A DNA stretch of 64,000 nt from an uncultured Collinsella sp. Lineage in GTDB: Bacteria; Actinomycetota; Coriobacteriia; Coriobacteriales; Coriobacteriaceae. Made by a program: the position numbers and the translations under genes. Location: assembly GCA_900543515.1 (NCBI GenBank), contig UQRW01000006.1:5339-69338 (forward strand). The letters are read 5' to 3'. A model generated the notes under the pieces. That model did no database searches, was not told where the DNA came from, and saw nothing but the letters and a program-made list of their open reading frames with translations. Shown here in pieces: positions 7,496-14,681 of this stretch (positions are counted from its first letter, which is position 1; each line of letters starts with the position of its first letter).

Positions 7496-9160
7496 GAGCG
7501 CCTGGGTCGAAGCGTCCTGCTCGGCCTTGGCGGCGTCGTCATGGAAGGCTGGAGTGATCTGCTTGGCAAGCTGCTTGCCCAGCTCGACGCCCCACTGGTC
7601 GTAGGAGTCGATGCCCCAGACCGTGCCCTCGACAAACGTGATGTGCTCGTACAGGGCGATGAGCTCGCCGAGTGCGAACGGGGTCAACGTGTCGCCAAAG
7701 ATCGAGGTCGTCGGACGGTTGCCCTCAAAGCAGCGGGCCGGGACGATCTGCTCGGGCGTGCCCTCGGCGCGCACCTCATCGGCCGTCTTACCAAAGGCGA
7801 GCGCCTTGGTCTGGGCCAGGAAGTTGCCCAGGAACAGCTCGTGCACGTCCTGGCCGCTGTCGGTCGCAGGGCTGGCGGTATTGGCGAAGGCAATGAAATC
7901 GGCCGGGACCACCACGGTGCCCTGGTGCAGCAGCTGGTAGAAGGCGTGCTGGCCGTTGGTGCCGGGCTCGCCCCAGAAGATCTCACCGGTGTCGGAGGTC
8001 ACGGCGCTGCCGTCCCAGCGGACATGCTTGCCGTTGGACTCCATGGTGAGCTGCTGCAGGTAGGCCGGGAAACGATGCAGGTACTGGCAGTACGGCAGCA
8101 CGGCGTGGCTCTTGGAACCGAAGAAGTTGACGTACCAGACGTTGAGCAGGCCCATCAGCGCGACGGCGTTGTTCTCGAGCGGGGTGTTGCAGAAGTACTC
8201 GTCGATGGCGTGGAAGCCCTCGAGGAACTGCTGGAAGCGCTCGGGGCCGAGCACGACGATCAGCGACAGGCCCACGGCGGAGTCAACGGAATAGCGGCCG
8301 CCAACCCAGTTCCAGAAACCGAAGGCGTTGGCGGGGTCGATACCGAAGGCCTCGACCTTCTCGAGTGCGGTGGAGACGGCGACGAAGTGCTTTGCCACGG
8401 CCTCGGCGTTCTGCTCATCGGAGCCGTCGATGGCGCCCTGAGCCTTGAGTTGCTCGAGCATCCAGGTCTTGACCTCGCGGGCGTTGGTGAGGGTCTCGAG
8501 CGTGGTGAAGGTCTTGGAGACGATGATCACGAGCGTGGTCTCGGGATCCAAGCCCTTGAGCTTCTCGGCCTGGTCGTTGGGGTCGATGTTGGAGATGTAG
8601 CGGCAGTCGATACCGGCGTCGGCATAGGGACGCAGAGCCTCGTAAGCCATGACCGGGCCCAGATCGGAGCCGCCGATGCCGATGGACACCAGGTGCTCGA
8701 TCTTCTTACCGGTTACGCCCTTCCACTCACCGGAGCGCACGCGCTCGGCGAAGGCATACATGCGATCGAGGACCTCGTGCACGTCGGCGACGACGTCCTG
8801 GCCGTCGACGATGAGCTGGCCCTTCTCGCTTGCCGGGCGACGAAGCGCGGTGTGCAGGACGGCGCGGTCCTCGGTGGTGTTAATGTGCTCGCCGGAGAAC
8901 ATGGCGTCGCGGCGCTCCTCGAGCTTCACCTCGCGGGCAAGATCGCACAGCAGCTTGACGGTCTCATCGGTCACCAGGTTCTTCGACAGATCGAAGTGCA
9001 GGTCACCGGCGTCAAAGCTCAGCTTGTTCACGCGCTCGGCATCGGCGGCGAACCAGGCCTTGAGGTCGATACCATCGGCCTCGAGCTTCTCCTGATGAGC
9101 CTCGAGTGCCTTCCAAGCGGCAGTCGACGTAGCATCGATAGGTGCGGCAACAGTTGCCAT
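7466..9160 (-). CDS. pgi: Glucose-6-phosphate isomerase
   Basis: Cytosolic glycolytic enzyme interconverting glucose 6-phosphate and fructose 6-phosphate. The 564 residues fit the long bacterial form. Visible signatures are VSIGIGGSDLGP, GGRYSVDSAVG (PGI signature 1), GTNGQHAFYQLLHQGT and the C-terminal SYDQWGVELGK signature 2. ATG at 9160 follows GAGGAGGA, so the longer frame to 9199 is not needed. The 3' end serves as the apparent integration site of the neighbouring element, and the protein sequence is not damaged by it. Confidence 0.96.
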   Translation of the reverse strand: MATVAAPIDATSTAAWKALEAHQEKLEADGIDLKAWFAADAERVNKLSFDAGDLHFDLSKNLVTDETVKLLCDLAREVKLEERRDAMFSGEHINTTEDRAVLHTALRRPASEKGQLIVDGQDVVADVHEVLDRMYAFAERVRSGEWKGVTGKKIEHLVSIGIGGSDLGPVMAYEALRPYADAGIDCRYISNIDPNDQAEKLKGLDPETTLVIIVSKTFTTLETLTNAREVKTWMLEQLKAQGAIDGSDEQNAEAVAKHFVAVSTALEKVEAFGIDPANAFGFWNWVGGRYSVDSAVGLSLIVVLGPERFQQFLEGFHAIDEYFCNTPLENNAVALMGLLNVWYVNFFGSKSHAVLPYCQYLHRFPAYLQQLTMESNGKHVRWDGSAVTSDTGEIFWGEPGTNGQHAFYQLLHQGTVVVPADFIAFANTASPATDSGQDVHELFLGNFLAQTKALAFGKTADEVRAEGTPEQIVPARCFEGNRPTTSIFGDTLTPFALGELIALYEHITFVEGTVWGIDSYDQWGVELGKQLAKQITPAFHDDAAKAEQDASTQALIEFYRAHRK

Positions 9161-9285
9161 AGAGTCCTCCTCAGCATACGGGCGCACGCCTCCATGCACC
9201 CGGACATTCAGATGGCACTATTCTAGCGCAGGTCAAGACTACAATCAGCGAGCGTTGCCAATCGGCCCCCAAACGGCAACCGACC

Positions 9286-9352
9286 AAAAAGGGACAGGCT
9301 TATTTTGGCAGGTCAAACGCTTTACCAACCAAAAATAATCCGTCCCTTTATG
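9286..9352. repeat. Dispersed repeat pair forming a hairpin, left copy
   Basis: The 28-base unit at 9286-9313 is the reverse complement of the unit at 10012-10039 at 24 of 28 positions. A second, opposed copy at 9324-9352 pairs with it to form a hairpin. It sits just past the stop of the truncated dehydrogenase gene and upstream of pgi and can also act as a transcript end, because a T-run follows on the minus strand. Confidence 0.55.
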
Positions 9353-9359
9353 GCACATA

Positions 9360-9884
9360 TTAGGCCGCGGCGCAGACGCTACCGAGCAACTCACGCAGAG
9401 GAGACCCGATGCCCTTCAGAAGTTCGGGCGCGATAATGGCAAAAACGGGAACCTCGCCGGCTCCCACGACGGCAGGCACCTTGCCCTCCGAGACAATACA
9501 TCCATAAGGCACAAAGCCGTCTTCGCCGGCATCGAGCGCCGCCATGCGACGCGCGAGCTCGCGCGCAAAGCCAGCAGTATCGGCATCGCCAATCGCCAGG
9601 ACAAAGTCCACGCCTTCGTCGGTCGCCAGGGCCACGGCTTCGTCGATCAGCTCGTCTCCCCCGTCGCCCTCAAACGAGCCGCAGCGGAAAAGCACACGCT
9701 CGAGTAGGGCTCGATCAAGCGAGCCAAGTGCCGCCGAGACAAGCTTATCGCGCGTATGCTTGTCACCGCCCAGCACAACCAGCGCCTTGGTGCCTCCGTA
9801 GTGAGCGACCAATCGTCCGCACCAGCGAGCCACGTCTCCATCCGCAACAAGGCGCGTCGGCATACCAAACCCATAATTGACCAT
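9360..9884 (-). CDS. Truncated iron-type alcohol-dehydrogenase-like protein
   Basis: About 174 residues from ATG 9884. The start FGMPTRLV, then YGGTKALVVLGG and the run EGVDFVLAIGDADT match the nucleotide-binding half of group III (Fe-type) alcohol dehydrogenases, which are normally about 385 residues. The family's GGGS cofactor turn is replaced by GDADT, and the whole metal-binding C-terminal half is absent. It is therefore unlikely to be an active dehydrogenase: either a decaying gene or a repurposed domain. The frame extends to ATG 9935, but the family alignment favours 9884; neither start has a strong ribosome site. Confidence 0.55.
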   Translation of the reverse strand: MVNYGFGMPTRLVADGDVARWCGRLVAHYGGTKALVVLGGDKHTRDKLVSAALGSLDRALLERVLFRCGSFEGDGGDELIDEAVALATDEGVDFVLAIGDADTAGFARELARRMAALDAGEDGFVPYGCIVSEGKVPAVVGAGEVPVFAIIAPELLKGIGSPLRELLGSVCAAA

Positions 9885-10011
9885 CTTTTCCACAACCCTT
9901 CCGTGCGTATAGGCGGTATCAATCGTTAGGCCCATGCTACGAAGCGAGGTTTTCCGAGCTGTTTCGCACTCTTTAGAGCTGCGTTAAAACCCAATCCAAC
10001 CGCACGACCAT

Positions 10012-10039
10012 ACCTACCAAAACAAACCAGTCCCTTTTT
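10012..10039. repeat. Dispersed 28-bp repeat, right copy
   Basis: Second copy of the unit at 9286-9313, in the opposite orientation (24 of 28 identical). It lies just upstream of the SOS promoter. Together the copies bracket the truncated dehydrogenase gene. Confidence 0.5.
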
Positions 10040-10047
10040 GACAGGTT

Positions 10048-10108
10048 TTGACGATGTCCGGATGAGCTGGTATTATCGAACATGTATTCGATAAGAACAT
10101 GTGTTTGA
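10048..10108 (+). promoter_or_regulatory. SOS promoter with two LexA-type boxes
   Basis: TTGACG (10048-10053), a 17-base spacer and TATTAT (10071-10076) form a good sigma-70 promoter. TCGAACATGTATTCGA at 10076-10091 matches the actinobacterial/Gram-positive LexA box with one change, and AAGAACATGTGTTTGA at 10093-10108 is a second, weaker box. Both lie over the start of transcription, where LexA would repress. Confidence 0.8.
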
Positions 10109-10121
10109 TGAAAGGGCACGG

Positions 10122-11627
10122 ATGGCGCACGAGCAGCACACCTATATCTGCATCGACCTCAAGACGTTTTATGCCAGCATCGAGTGCGTGGACCGCGGGC
10201 TCGATCCACTCACCACCAACCTGGTCGTTGCCGACGAATCACGCGGACGCACGACCATCTGCCTCGCCATCACACAGGCCATGAAGGACTTAGGTATTCA
10301 CAACCGCTGCCGTCTGTTCGAAATTCCCGATGGCATCGACTACATCACGGCCGTACCGCGCATGCAGCATTACATGGAGGTGTCGGCGAAAATCTACGGT
10401 ATCTATCTGGAATACGTCAGCCCCCAGGACGTGCACGTCTACTCCATCGATGAGTGCTTTATCGACGTGACGCCCTATCTGGACCTCTATCACACCGATG
10501 CGGAAGGGTTCGCCTGCACGCTGCGCGACGAGGTCCTCGCGCGCACCGGCATCACGGCTACGGTCGGCATCGGCCCCAACCTATTCCAGGCCAAGGTAGC
10601 GCTCGACATTACCGCCAAGCACGTACCCAGCCGCATCGGCATACTCGACGACGAGGCCTTTCGCAAGGAGATCTGGCCCCATCGTCCCATCACCGATATC
10701 TGGGGCATCGGTCCCGGCGTGGCAGCCCGCCTCGAGAAATACGGCGTCTACGATCTGATGGGCGTCGCGGCGCTCGACGAAAACCTGCTCTACGACGAGC
10801 TCGGCGTCAATGCCGAATATCTCATCGACCATGCCTTCGGGCGCGAGCCGACAACCATCGCCGACATCCAAGCCTATCGCCCGCAAGCAACTTCGACCAC
10901 CACAGGACAGGTGCTCTCGAAGGGTTATGCCTACGAACAGGCCTATACCGTCTTGCGCGAGATGGTCGATGCCGCCGTGCTGGATTTGATCGACAAGCAC
11001 GTGGTGTGCGACAGCATCTCGCTCTTTGTGGGCTATGCAAGCGAGCGCGCCGACATCCGCAGGCTTGATGCCAGCGGCACTGCACAATATGTGGACGGAT
11101 GCGGACACCTGCGCTCGAGTACGTCGAGCATCGAACCCACCGCAACCGCCGGCCCCGAGCTCGCACCCCGTGCGCCCAAGCCCGTCCAGCGCGATGACGA
11201 ACGGCGTCGTCTGGTACGTGAGGCGCAGGCAATCGACGGCATCTTTGTGGGAGAGCATGGCGGCAAACCGCGCGGTGGCTATGCCGCACTCTTTGCGCAC
11301 TCCAACGCCTCGCGAAAGCTGCCCGAGCGTACCAATTCGTTCAAGAAGATCATGGGCTATTTCGATGAGCTCTGGGCGCAGACTGTCGATCCCAAACGAC
11401 CGGTCAAGCGCATCAATCTGGGATTTGGCAACCTCATGCCCGAGGAATTTGCCACCATCGATCTGTTCAGCGATATCGAGGCCGATGAGCGCGAGCGCGA
11501 CCTGGCACGCGCCGTGCTGGCCGTGAAAGGCAAATACGGCAAGAACGCGCTGGTTAAGGGGCTGAGCTTTACCGCCGGCGCCACCGCGCGCGAACGCAAC
11601 GATCAGGTAGGAGGACATCGTGCCTAA
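10122..11627 (+). CDS. Y-family DNA polymerase (UmuC/UvrX type), SOS translesion synthesis
   Basis: 501 residues from ATG 10122, which follows AAAGGG. The polymerase motifs are IDLKTFYASIE at the N-terminus (metal-binding Asp, steric-gate region) and YSIDECFIDVT, which carries the SIDE catalytic acids; a thumb with IWGIGPGVAARLEKYGVYD and a C-terminal little-finger domain follow. It copies damaged DNA after SOS induction. The linked YolD-like gene and the LexA boxes place it with UvrX/YqjW-type polymerases of Gram-positive bacteria and mobile elements rather than housekeeping DinB. The linker region near 335-380 is Pro/Ala-rich and may be variable. Confidence 0.9.
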   Translation: MAHEQHTYICIDLKTFYASIECVDRGLDPLTTNLVVADESRGRTTICLAITQAMKDLGIHNRCRLFEIPDGIDYITAVPRMQHYMEVSAKIYGIYLEYVSPQDVHVYSIDECFIDVTPYLDLYHTDAEGFACTLRDEVLARTGITATVGIGPNLFQAKVALDITAKHVPSRIGILDDEAFRKEIWPHRPITDIWGIGPGVAARLEKYGVYDLMGVAALDENLLYDELGVNAEYLIDHAFGREPTTIADIQAYRPQATSTTTGQVLSKGYAYEQAYTVLREMVDAAVLDLIDKHVVCDSISLFVGYASERADIRRLDASGTAQYVDGCGHLRSSTSSIEPTATAGPELAPRAPKPVQRDDERRRLVREAQAIDGIFVGEHGGKPRGGYAALFAHSNASRKLPERTNSFKKIMGYFDELWAQTVDPKRPVKRINLGFGNLMPEEFATIDLFSDIEADERERDLARAVLAVKGKYGKNALVKGLSFTAGATARERNDQVGGHRA

Positions 11628-12045
11628 GTCCCAACAACAGCCGATGCGGCCACCGACACCTTTTGAACGCCTAGCGGACCCCGAGGGAAGACGTCGCTCC
11701 GCCGACCCAAAGCTCACCGCCAACGGCACCGTCCGTGCCGGCCGTGCCGCGCAGTTTATGCCCTTTGCCGCCCTCGCGGGATACTACGAGCTCGTGCGTA
11801 AACAAGAGATCACCGCCGAGCCAAAATGCGAACTCACAGAAGAAAAAGCCCTCGAACTTTCGAAAAAGCTCGAGGGCCTCAAGCGCGGCGACTTGGTTCG
11901 TGTCACCTATTACGATGCATACGGCTATCGCAGCCGCACCGGCATCCTCGACGAGGCGCTCCCTGCTTTCAAACTCCTCAAGCTCAAAGATATCGCCATC
12001 GACTTCGACGACATCCAGGACATCGAGCTACGCGGACGAGCCTAG
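11620..12045 (+). CDS. YolD-like protein, partner of the Y-family polymerase
   Basis: 141 residues from GTG 11620, with GTAGGAGGA upstream and an 8-base overlap with the polymerase stop. The central RAAQFMPFAALAGYYELVR motif and the C-terminal VRVTYYDAYGYRSRTGIL beta region are typical of the YolD-like family, which is nearly always encoded next to UvrX/YqjW-type polymerases. It is predicted to help or regulate the polymerase, in the way UmuD helps UmuC, though its mechanism is not settled. Under the same SOS promoter. Confidence 0.85.
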   Translation: MPKSQQQPMRPPTPFERLADPEGRRRSADPKLTANGTVRAGRAAQFMPFAALAGYYELVRKQEITAEPKCELTEEKALELSKKLEGLKRGDLVRVTYYDAYGYRSRTGILDEALPAFKLLKLKDIAIDFDDIQDIELRGRA

Positions 12046-12071
12046 GCAAGGACGCGCATCCAAGGCAAGGC

Positions 12072-12455
12072 CTACAGCGTCATGACGTAGTAACCCGCAT
12101 CTCTCACGGCAGCCTCAAGGACACCGCGATCGATCGGCCGCTTGGAGCGCACGCGCGCTGTGTGGTCCGCATACGTCACCGTTGCCCACACGCCATCCAG
12201 CGCATTGAGAGCATTGGCTACGTTCTGAGCGCAGCCGTCACAGCTCATGCCGCCGATGAGCAGCTCATCGCTATAGGGATAGTGCGATGCATCGGTATCC
12301 ACCACAACAACCTTTTTGGCCTTCTTACCGCTCGCGCCATCGCTGCAGCAGCTCTTTCCGTGTGTCGAAGCGACAATGCGACGCAGTCCAAAAAACATGC
12401 CGACGGCAATGACGGCCAACACGATGAGATTCGCAGGGTTGAGCAAGTCGCTCAT
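12072..12455 (-). CDS. Membrane-anchored heavy-metal-binding (HMA) protein
   Basis: 127 residues. One N-terminal membrane helix (about 8-25) is followed by a Cys-Cys pair (36-37) and a basic linker, then an HMA domain with GMSCDGC (Cys72, Cys75), the metal-binding loop of copper chaperones. The N-terminal part resembles small Cys-rich FeoB-associated membrane proteins. It probably captures Cu(I) or a similar soft metal at the membrane. ATG at 12455 follows AAAGGGGA. A CsoR-like operator lies 30 bases upstream, which supports copper control. No copper ATPase is adjacent. Confidence 0.8.
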   Translation of the reverse strand: MSDLLNPANLIVLAVIAVGMFFGLRRIVASTHGKSCCSDGASGKKAKKVVVVDTDASHYPYSDELLIGGMSCDGCAQNVANALNALDGVWATVTYADHTARVRSKRPIDRGVLEAAVRDAGYYVMTL

Positions 12456-12484
12456 GCGTTCCCCTTTCAAGTAGCACTATCTAG

Positions 12485-12501
12485 ATACCCCCATGGGGTG
12501 T
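12485..12501 (-). promoter_or_regulatory. CsoR-type copper operator
   Basis: ATACCCCCATGGGGTGT is a near-perfect palindrome matching the TACCC-N-GGGGTA pattern bound by CsoR/RcnR-family repressors. It is directly upstream of the HMA gene. The csoR gene itself is not in this window. Confidence 0.65.
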
Positions 12502-12563
12502 CCCCATCTTAACCCAAAATCGTGTCCGTTCGGTCAATTAGTTTCCCTCTTCAAACTTTTTTG

Positions 12564-12606
12564 TTGACCATGACTTACTTTCGTGTATAAGTTTTCCTAG
12601 GCTAAC
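12564..12606 (+). promoter_or_regulatory. Promoter of DUF3793-flavodoxin with possible iron box
   Basis: TTGACC (12564-12569), a 16-base spacer and TATAAG (12586-12591) form a promoter. TAGGCTAAC at 12598-12606 equals the centre and right half of the DtxR/IdeR box; the left half matches poorly. Position at the start of transcription and a flavodoxin gene downstream make iron repression plausible. Confidence 0.45.
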
Positions 12607-12630
12607 AACTGAGGACCCGAAAGGAGCATC

Positions 12631-13335
12631 GTGACTCGAACCATTGACATCCCAACATACCAAACGGCTGTCGTGCGCAACTGCTCCCCTACGCTCGCAG
12701 GTATCAAGCCGGCTTCGCTCTTTACCTATCCCGGCGTTTACGCCAACCAAAACGGAAAACCCAGCGCCGCCCATATCGAAGAGCGACGCTCTCGCCTGCT
12801 CGCCGTCATAACCCAATGCAACCGCGAGCTCCAGCCACTCGGGATCCATATGAGCGTTTTGGTCTGGCGCCCCTGCGGAGCGCTCATCTATGTGTACCGC
12901 CCTGCGGACCTCATGCGATACCTCTCCGACCCCCGTGCCACGACGGCGCTAGCCGCCGAAGGTTACGATGTCCACAACCTGCCCGCATCCCTGGTGCATC
13001 TCGCCGCGCGCATCACGCTGGCAAGCAGCAATGCCGCAGAAAGCGCCTATGACGGCAGCGTCTGCGCACTCGCGCGAAATAGACACTGCGATACGGGGTG
13101 CATATGCGAGTTCCCCCACGAAATTGGCTATTTTTTGGGCTATCCCTACGAAGATGTCCATCAGTTTATCGTCCAGCACGGCGAAAACTATAAGGTCTTT
13201 GGCGCATGGAAGGTATACACAAACGTTGAGCAGGCGCTCACGACCTTCGATTCCTATCGCGCATGCACGCAATACCTTACCTACATCTATCAACAGGGCT
13301 GCACCCTGAAACAACTTGTCCAGGCAACCCGATAG
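12631..13335 (+). CDS. DUF3793 family protein
   Basis: 234 residues from GTG 12631 after AAAGGAG. The family signature is CEFPHEIGYFLGYPYEDVH near residues 160-178, followed by a GAWKVYTN stretch and a conserved C-terminal helix. Several cysteines (CALARNRHCDTGCIC) stand just before it and could bind a metal or cluster. The biochemical function is not known. In anaerobes this family is repeatedly found beside flavodoxin genes, as here (46 bases upstream of one), which suggests a role in iron- or redox-linked metabolism. No signal peptide. Confidence 0.8.
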   Translation: MTRTIDIPTYQTAVVRNCSPTLAGIKPASLFTYPGVYANQNGKPSAAHIEERRSRLLAVITQCNRELQPLGIHMSVLVWRPCGALIYVYRPADLMRYLSDPRATTALAAEGYDVHNLPASLVHLAARITLASSNAAESAYDGSVCALARNRHCDTGCICEFPHEIGYFLGYPYEDVHQFIVQHGENYKVFGAWKVYTNVEQALTTFDSYRACTQYLTYIYQQGCTLKQLVQATR

Positions 13336-13381
13336 AGCATACAAAACGCGGCCGCACGCCGCACAACCGAAAGGAAAACAT

Positions 13382-13801
13382 ATGAGCAAGATCGCCGTCG
13401 TCTACTGGAGCGGTACAGGCAACACCGAGGCCATGGCAAACTTCGTTGCCGAGGGCGCAACCGGTGCCGGCGCCGAGGCAGAGGTCATCTCCTGCGCCGA
13501 CTTCTCCGCAGACAAGGCCGCCAGCTATGACGCCATTGCCTTCGGCTGCCCCGCCATGGGCTCCGAGGAACTCGAGTACGATGAGTTCCAGCCGATGTGG
13601 GACGAGGTCAAGGAGACTCTCGACGACAAGAAGGTCGCCCTCTTTGGCTCCTATTCGTGGGCCGAGGGCGAGTGGATGGACAACTGGAAGGCCGACGCCG
13701 ACGAGGCAGGCGTCAACGTGGTCGACTCCGTCATCTGTTACGACGCCCCCGACGACGAGGGCGAGACCGCTTGCAAGGCCCTCGGAGCCGAGCTCGCGTA
13801 A
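13382..13801 (+). CDS. Flavodoxin
   Basis: 139 residues, short-chain flavodoxin. The FMN phosphate loop SGTGNTEAM is at about 10-18; the acidic surface (many Asp/Glu) and the GSYSWAEGEWMDNW segment near the isoalloxazine site fit the family. It carries single electrons in the cytoplasm, often replacing ferredoxin when iron is scarce. ATG at 13382 follows AAAGGA. In an operon with DUF3793 and closed by a strong terminator. Confidence 0.93.
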   Translation: MSKIAVVYWSGTGNTEAMANFVAEGATGAGAEAEVISCADFSADKAASYDAIAFGCPAMGSEELEYDEFQPMWDEVKETLDDKKVALFGSYSWAEGEWMDNWKADADEAGVNVVDSVICYDAPDDEGETACKALGAELA

Positions 13802-13854
13802 CGAACCCAGGGCCTCCAAGAGAGCCTGCATCAAAGCGCATCCCCATCCCTACA

Positions 13855-13893
13855 AAAGAGCGGGGCTGGATTCAAGTCCAGCCCCGCTCTTTT
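13855..13893. terminator. Bidirectional terminator between flavodoxin and ABC ATPase genes
   Basis: A perfect 13-bp stem (13858-13870, 13877-13889) has AAAA on the left and TTTT on the right, so it can end both converging transcripts. Confidence 0.9.
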
Positions 13894-13916
13894 GTAACGG
13901 CAGTTACATCAACCGG

Positions 13917-14669
13917 CTACGAGATATTGCCCAAGAACGCCTTGGTGCGCTCGCTCTTGGGATGGTCGAAGACCTCACTCGGCGTACCCTCTTCCACGAT
14001 AACGCCGCCGTCCATAAAGACGACGCGGTCGGCGACATCGCGGGCAAAGCCCATCTCGTGCGTCACCACAATCATCGTCATACCGTCGCGCGCCAGATCG
14101 CGCATGACGCCCAAGACGTCGCGCACGAGCTCAGGGTCGAGCGCCGAGGTGGCCTCGTCAAAGAGCATGACGTGCGGGTTCATCGACAGGGCGCGGGCGA
14201 TGGCAACGCGCTGCTGCTGGCCGCCCGAAAGCTGACTCGGCATAAAATCGATGCGCTCGGCCAGACCGACCTTGGTGAGTTCCTCGACGGCGATCTTCTC
14301 GGCCTCTTCCTTGCTGCGCTTGAGCACCTTTTGCTGCGCAAGCATGACGTTCTTTTTGACCGACAGGTGCGGGAACAGGTTGAACTGCTGAAAAACCATG
14401 CCCAGATGCGTGCGCACTTTGTTGAGGTCGACACCCTTGGCGCACACATCCACGCCCTCAACGATAATCGAGCCGCTCGTGGGATGCTCCAGACGATTGA
14501 TGCAGCGAAGCATCGTCGACTTGCCCGAGCCCGAGGGGCCCAAGACCACAACGACCTCACCCTTGTGCACATCCAGATCGATATCGCGCAGGACCACGTT
14601 GTCGCCAAAGGCCTTCTGGAGGTTCTTGATGCTGACGACGACCTCGTTCGAGTTATTGGTTTCGCTCAT
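13917..14669 (-). CDS. Polar amino-acid ABC transporter ATP-binding protein
   Basis: 250 residues, GlnQ/HisP class. Walker A GPSGSGKST, the Q-loop FQQFNLFPHLSV, signature LSGGQQQRVAIARAL, Walker B VMLFDEATSALDPE and the switch histidine in VVTHEMGFA are all intact. It powers the adjacent permease and binding protein in amino-acid uptake (substrate unproven, probably a polar amino acid). ATG at 14669 follows TAAGGAGG. Last gene of the minus-strand set SBP-permease-ATPase, 12 bases after the permease. Confidence 0.93.
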   Translation of the reverse strand: MSETNNSNEVVVSIKNLQKAFGDNVVLRDIDLDVHKGEVVVVLGPSGSGKSTMLRCINRLEHPTSGSIIVEGVDVCAKGVDLNKVRTHLGMVFQQFNLFPHLSVKKNVMLAQQKVLKRSKEEAEKIAVEELTKVGLAERIDFMPSQLSGGQQQRVAIARALSMNPHVMLFDEATSALDPELVRDVLGVMRDLARDGMTMIVVTHEMGFARDVADRVVFMDGGVIVEEGTPSEVFDHPKSERTKAFLGNIS

Positions 14670-14681
14670 GATAGGACCTCC

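Noticed and set aside
7475..9226. A 583-codon open frame on the plus strand opposite pgi
   Set aside because: It mirrors the pgi codons, has no protein family look (Val/Gly/Leu/His-rich) and no ribosome site; a shadow of a GC-rich gene.
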